The position numbers and the translations under genes were made by a program. Positions 63,272-64,000 of a stretch of DNA of 64,000 nt are shown here, one piece after another. The first letter of the stretch is position 1; the number at the start of each line of letters is the position of its first letter. A model generated the notes under the pieces. It was not told the DNA's origin. It worked only from the letters and a program-made list of their open reading frames with translations, and searched no databases. Source of the stretch: Oceaniglobus ichthyenteri (lineage in GTDB: Bacteria > Pseudomonadota > Alphaproteobacteria > Rhodobacterales > Rhodobacteraceae). The stretch covers positions 1-64,000 of the forward strand of contig NZ_QAGK01000001.1 in NCBI RefSeq assembly GCF_003057885.1, given 5' to 3'.

Positions 63272-64000
63272 CCAACCCGTATCAAGACAACCGCGGCAAC
63301 AAAGACCGGTCGATCACCAAATCGTCGCAAATGGGCGGCAGCGTGGACGCCGTGCGCCCCCTCCGCAAATCGGGCGGCCATGTGGATGAGGCGGCATTTT
63401 TGATCGGCGATACCATGACGGGCGGCTATGGCACGGGCGCTGACATTCTGCATGGCTGCACCCTTGCCGTGAACCCCGGTGAAATCGCTGTGATCGTCGG
63501 GCCGAACGGCGCCGGAAAATCAACCGCGATGAAGGCCGTGTTTGGCATGTTGAACGTGCGGTCCGGCGCGGTGCGCCTGAAGGGTGAGGATATCACCCAC
63601 CTGTCCCCCCAGGCGCGGGTTGCCAAAGGCATGGCATTCGTCCCCCAGACCCACAATATTTTCACCTCGATGAGCGTTGAGGAAAACCTGGAAATGGGTG
63701 CATTTCTGCGCCGCGATGATATTCGCAAGACCATCGACCAAGTCTATGATCTGTTTCCGATTTTGGGTGACAAACGCTATCAGGCGGCGGGCGAATTATC
63801 GGGCGGGCAACGCCAACAGGTTGCCGTGGGCCGCGCCCTGATGACCAAGCCCGAAGTCTTGATGCTGGACGAGCCCACCGCCGGGGTCAGCCCGATTGTG
63901 ATGGATGAATTGTTTGATCGGATCATCGAAGTGGCGCGCACGGGCATTTCAATTCTGATGGTTGAACAAAACGCACGACAGGCGCTGGAGATTGCCGATC
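63268..64000 (+). CDS. livF: branched-chain amino acid-type ABC transporter ATP-binding protein (LivF-like), 3' end beyond window
   Basis: The frame starts at ATG 63268, overlapping the livG stop, and is open to the window end (244 codons seen). Walker A GPNGAGKST is at about residues 79-87, the Q-loop is VPQTHNIFTSMSVEENL, the signature LSGGQRQQVAVG, Walker B VLMLDEPTAGVSP and the H-loop MVEQNARQAL. Before the ATPase core there is a hydrophilic extension of about 45 residues (MTNPYQDNRGNKDRSITKSS onward) that standard LivF proteins lack. The permease genes are expected downstream. Confidence 0.9.
   Translation, partial: MTNPYQDNRGNKDRSITKSSQMGGSVDAVRPLRKSGGHVDEAAFLIGDTMTGGYGTGADILHGCTLAVNPGEIAVIVGPNGAGKSTAMKAVFGMLNVRSGAVRLKGEDITHLSPQARVAKGMAFVPQTHNIFTSMSVEENLEMGAFLRRDDIRKTIDQVYDLFPILGDKRYQAAGELSGGQRQQVAVGRALMTKPEVLMLDEPTAGVSPIVMDELFDRIIEVARTGISILMVEQNARQALEIAD

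Noticed and set aside
1-64000. tRNA, rRNA, CRISPR arrays, restriction or toxin systems, prophage genes
   Set aside because: I looked for cloverleaf-like T-arms, regularly spaced repeats and defence-type proteins and saw none. The Coq10/RatA homologue is not evidence of a toxin-antitoxin pair.

Overview
This window is a GC-rich chromosomal segment from an alphaproteobacterium, almost certainly a marine member of the Rhodobacterales (Roseobacter group). The evidence is the canonical gene order dusB-ntrB-ntrC-ntrY-ntrX-trkA-trkH-hfq-hflX, an NtrC without the sigma54-contact loop, the DUF6477/DUF6456 pair, the 'component of SufBCD complex' membrane protein, a fused IspDF, the class II DAHP synthase and GlxA/LivJ-type genes. 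No tRNA, rRNA, CRISPR array, prophage or plasmid replication gene was seen. The only mobile DNA is a decayed insertion-sequence scar in the first 1.1 kb.

Layout. 1-1100: fragments of an IS30 and an IS3 transposase abutting a truncated small ORF. 1125-5520: a polyamine-type ABC transporter (two permeases and an ATPase, no binding protein) and the DUF6477/DUF6456 pair. 5652-12375: lipA, a dihaem cytochrome c, a Sel1-repeat protein, hpt, a Coq10-like START protein, cinA, pgpA and ispDF. 12583-24887: dusB, the two nitrogen two-component systems (NtrBC, NtrYX), Trk potassium uptake, hfq and hflX. 25019-34794: an aminotransferase, a YSC84-type protein, hemB, mfd, an MFS drug exporter, a DsbA-like protein and an XRE-cupin regulator. 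34977-41686: a YejA-like peptide-binding protein, a probable small RNA, bdhA with a patatin, a DUF502 protein and psuK-psuG. 41973-45336: rpsB-tsf, then aroQ with a LuxR solo. 45523-52767: a complete phoR-pstSCAB-phoU-phoB regulon with a Pho box. 52867-57395: a hypothetical gene, a trans-sulfuration enzyme, a gamma-carbonic anhydrase, gmk, yicC and a PAS_5 protein. 57418-64000: class II DAHP synthase, a GlxA regulator, a soluble sugar dehydrogenase, and a branched-chain amino acid type ABC operon that runs off the end.

Functionally this is mostly core and regulatory genome: nitrogen, potassium and phosphate sensing, isoprenoid, haem, lipoate and aromatic precursor synthesis, translation factors and transcription-coupled repair. 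I found no convincing undescribed multi-gene system. The features most worth a second look are non-coding: a probable sRNA with its own promoter and terminator (about 36903-36989), a hairpin that buries the ribosome-binding site of the polyamine permease (3865-3907), a structured 260-bp region between tsf and luxR, and a repeat family found only where genes converge.
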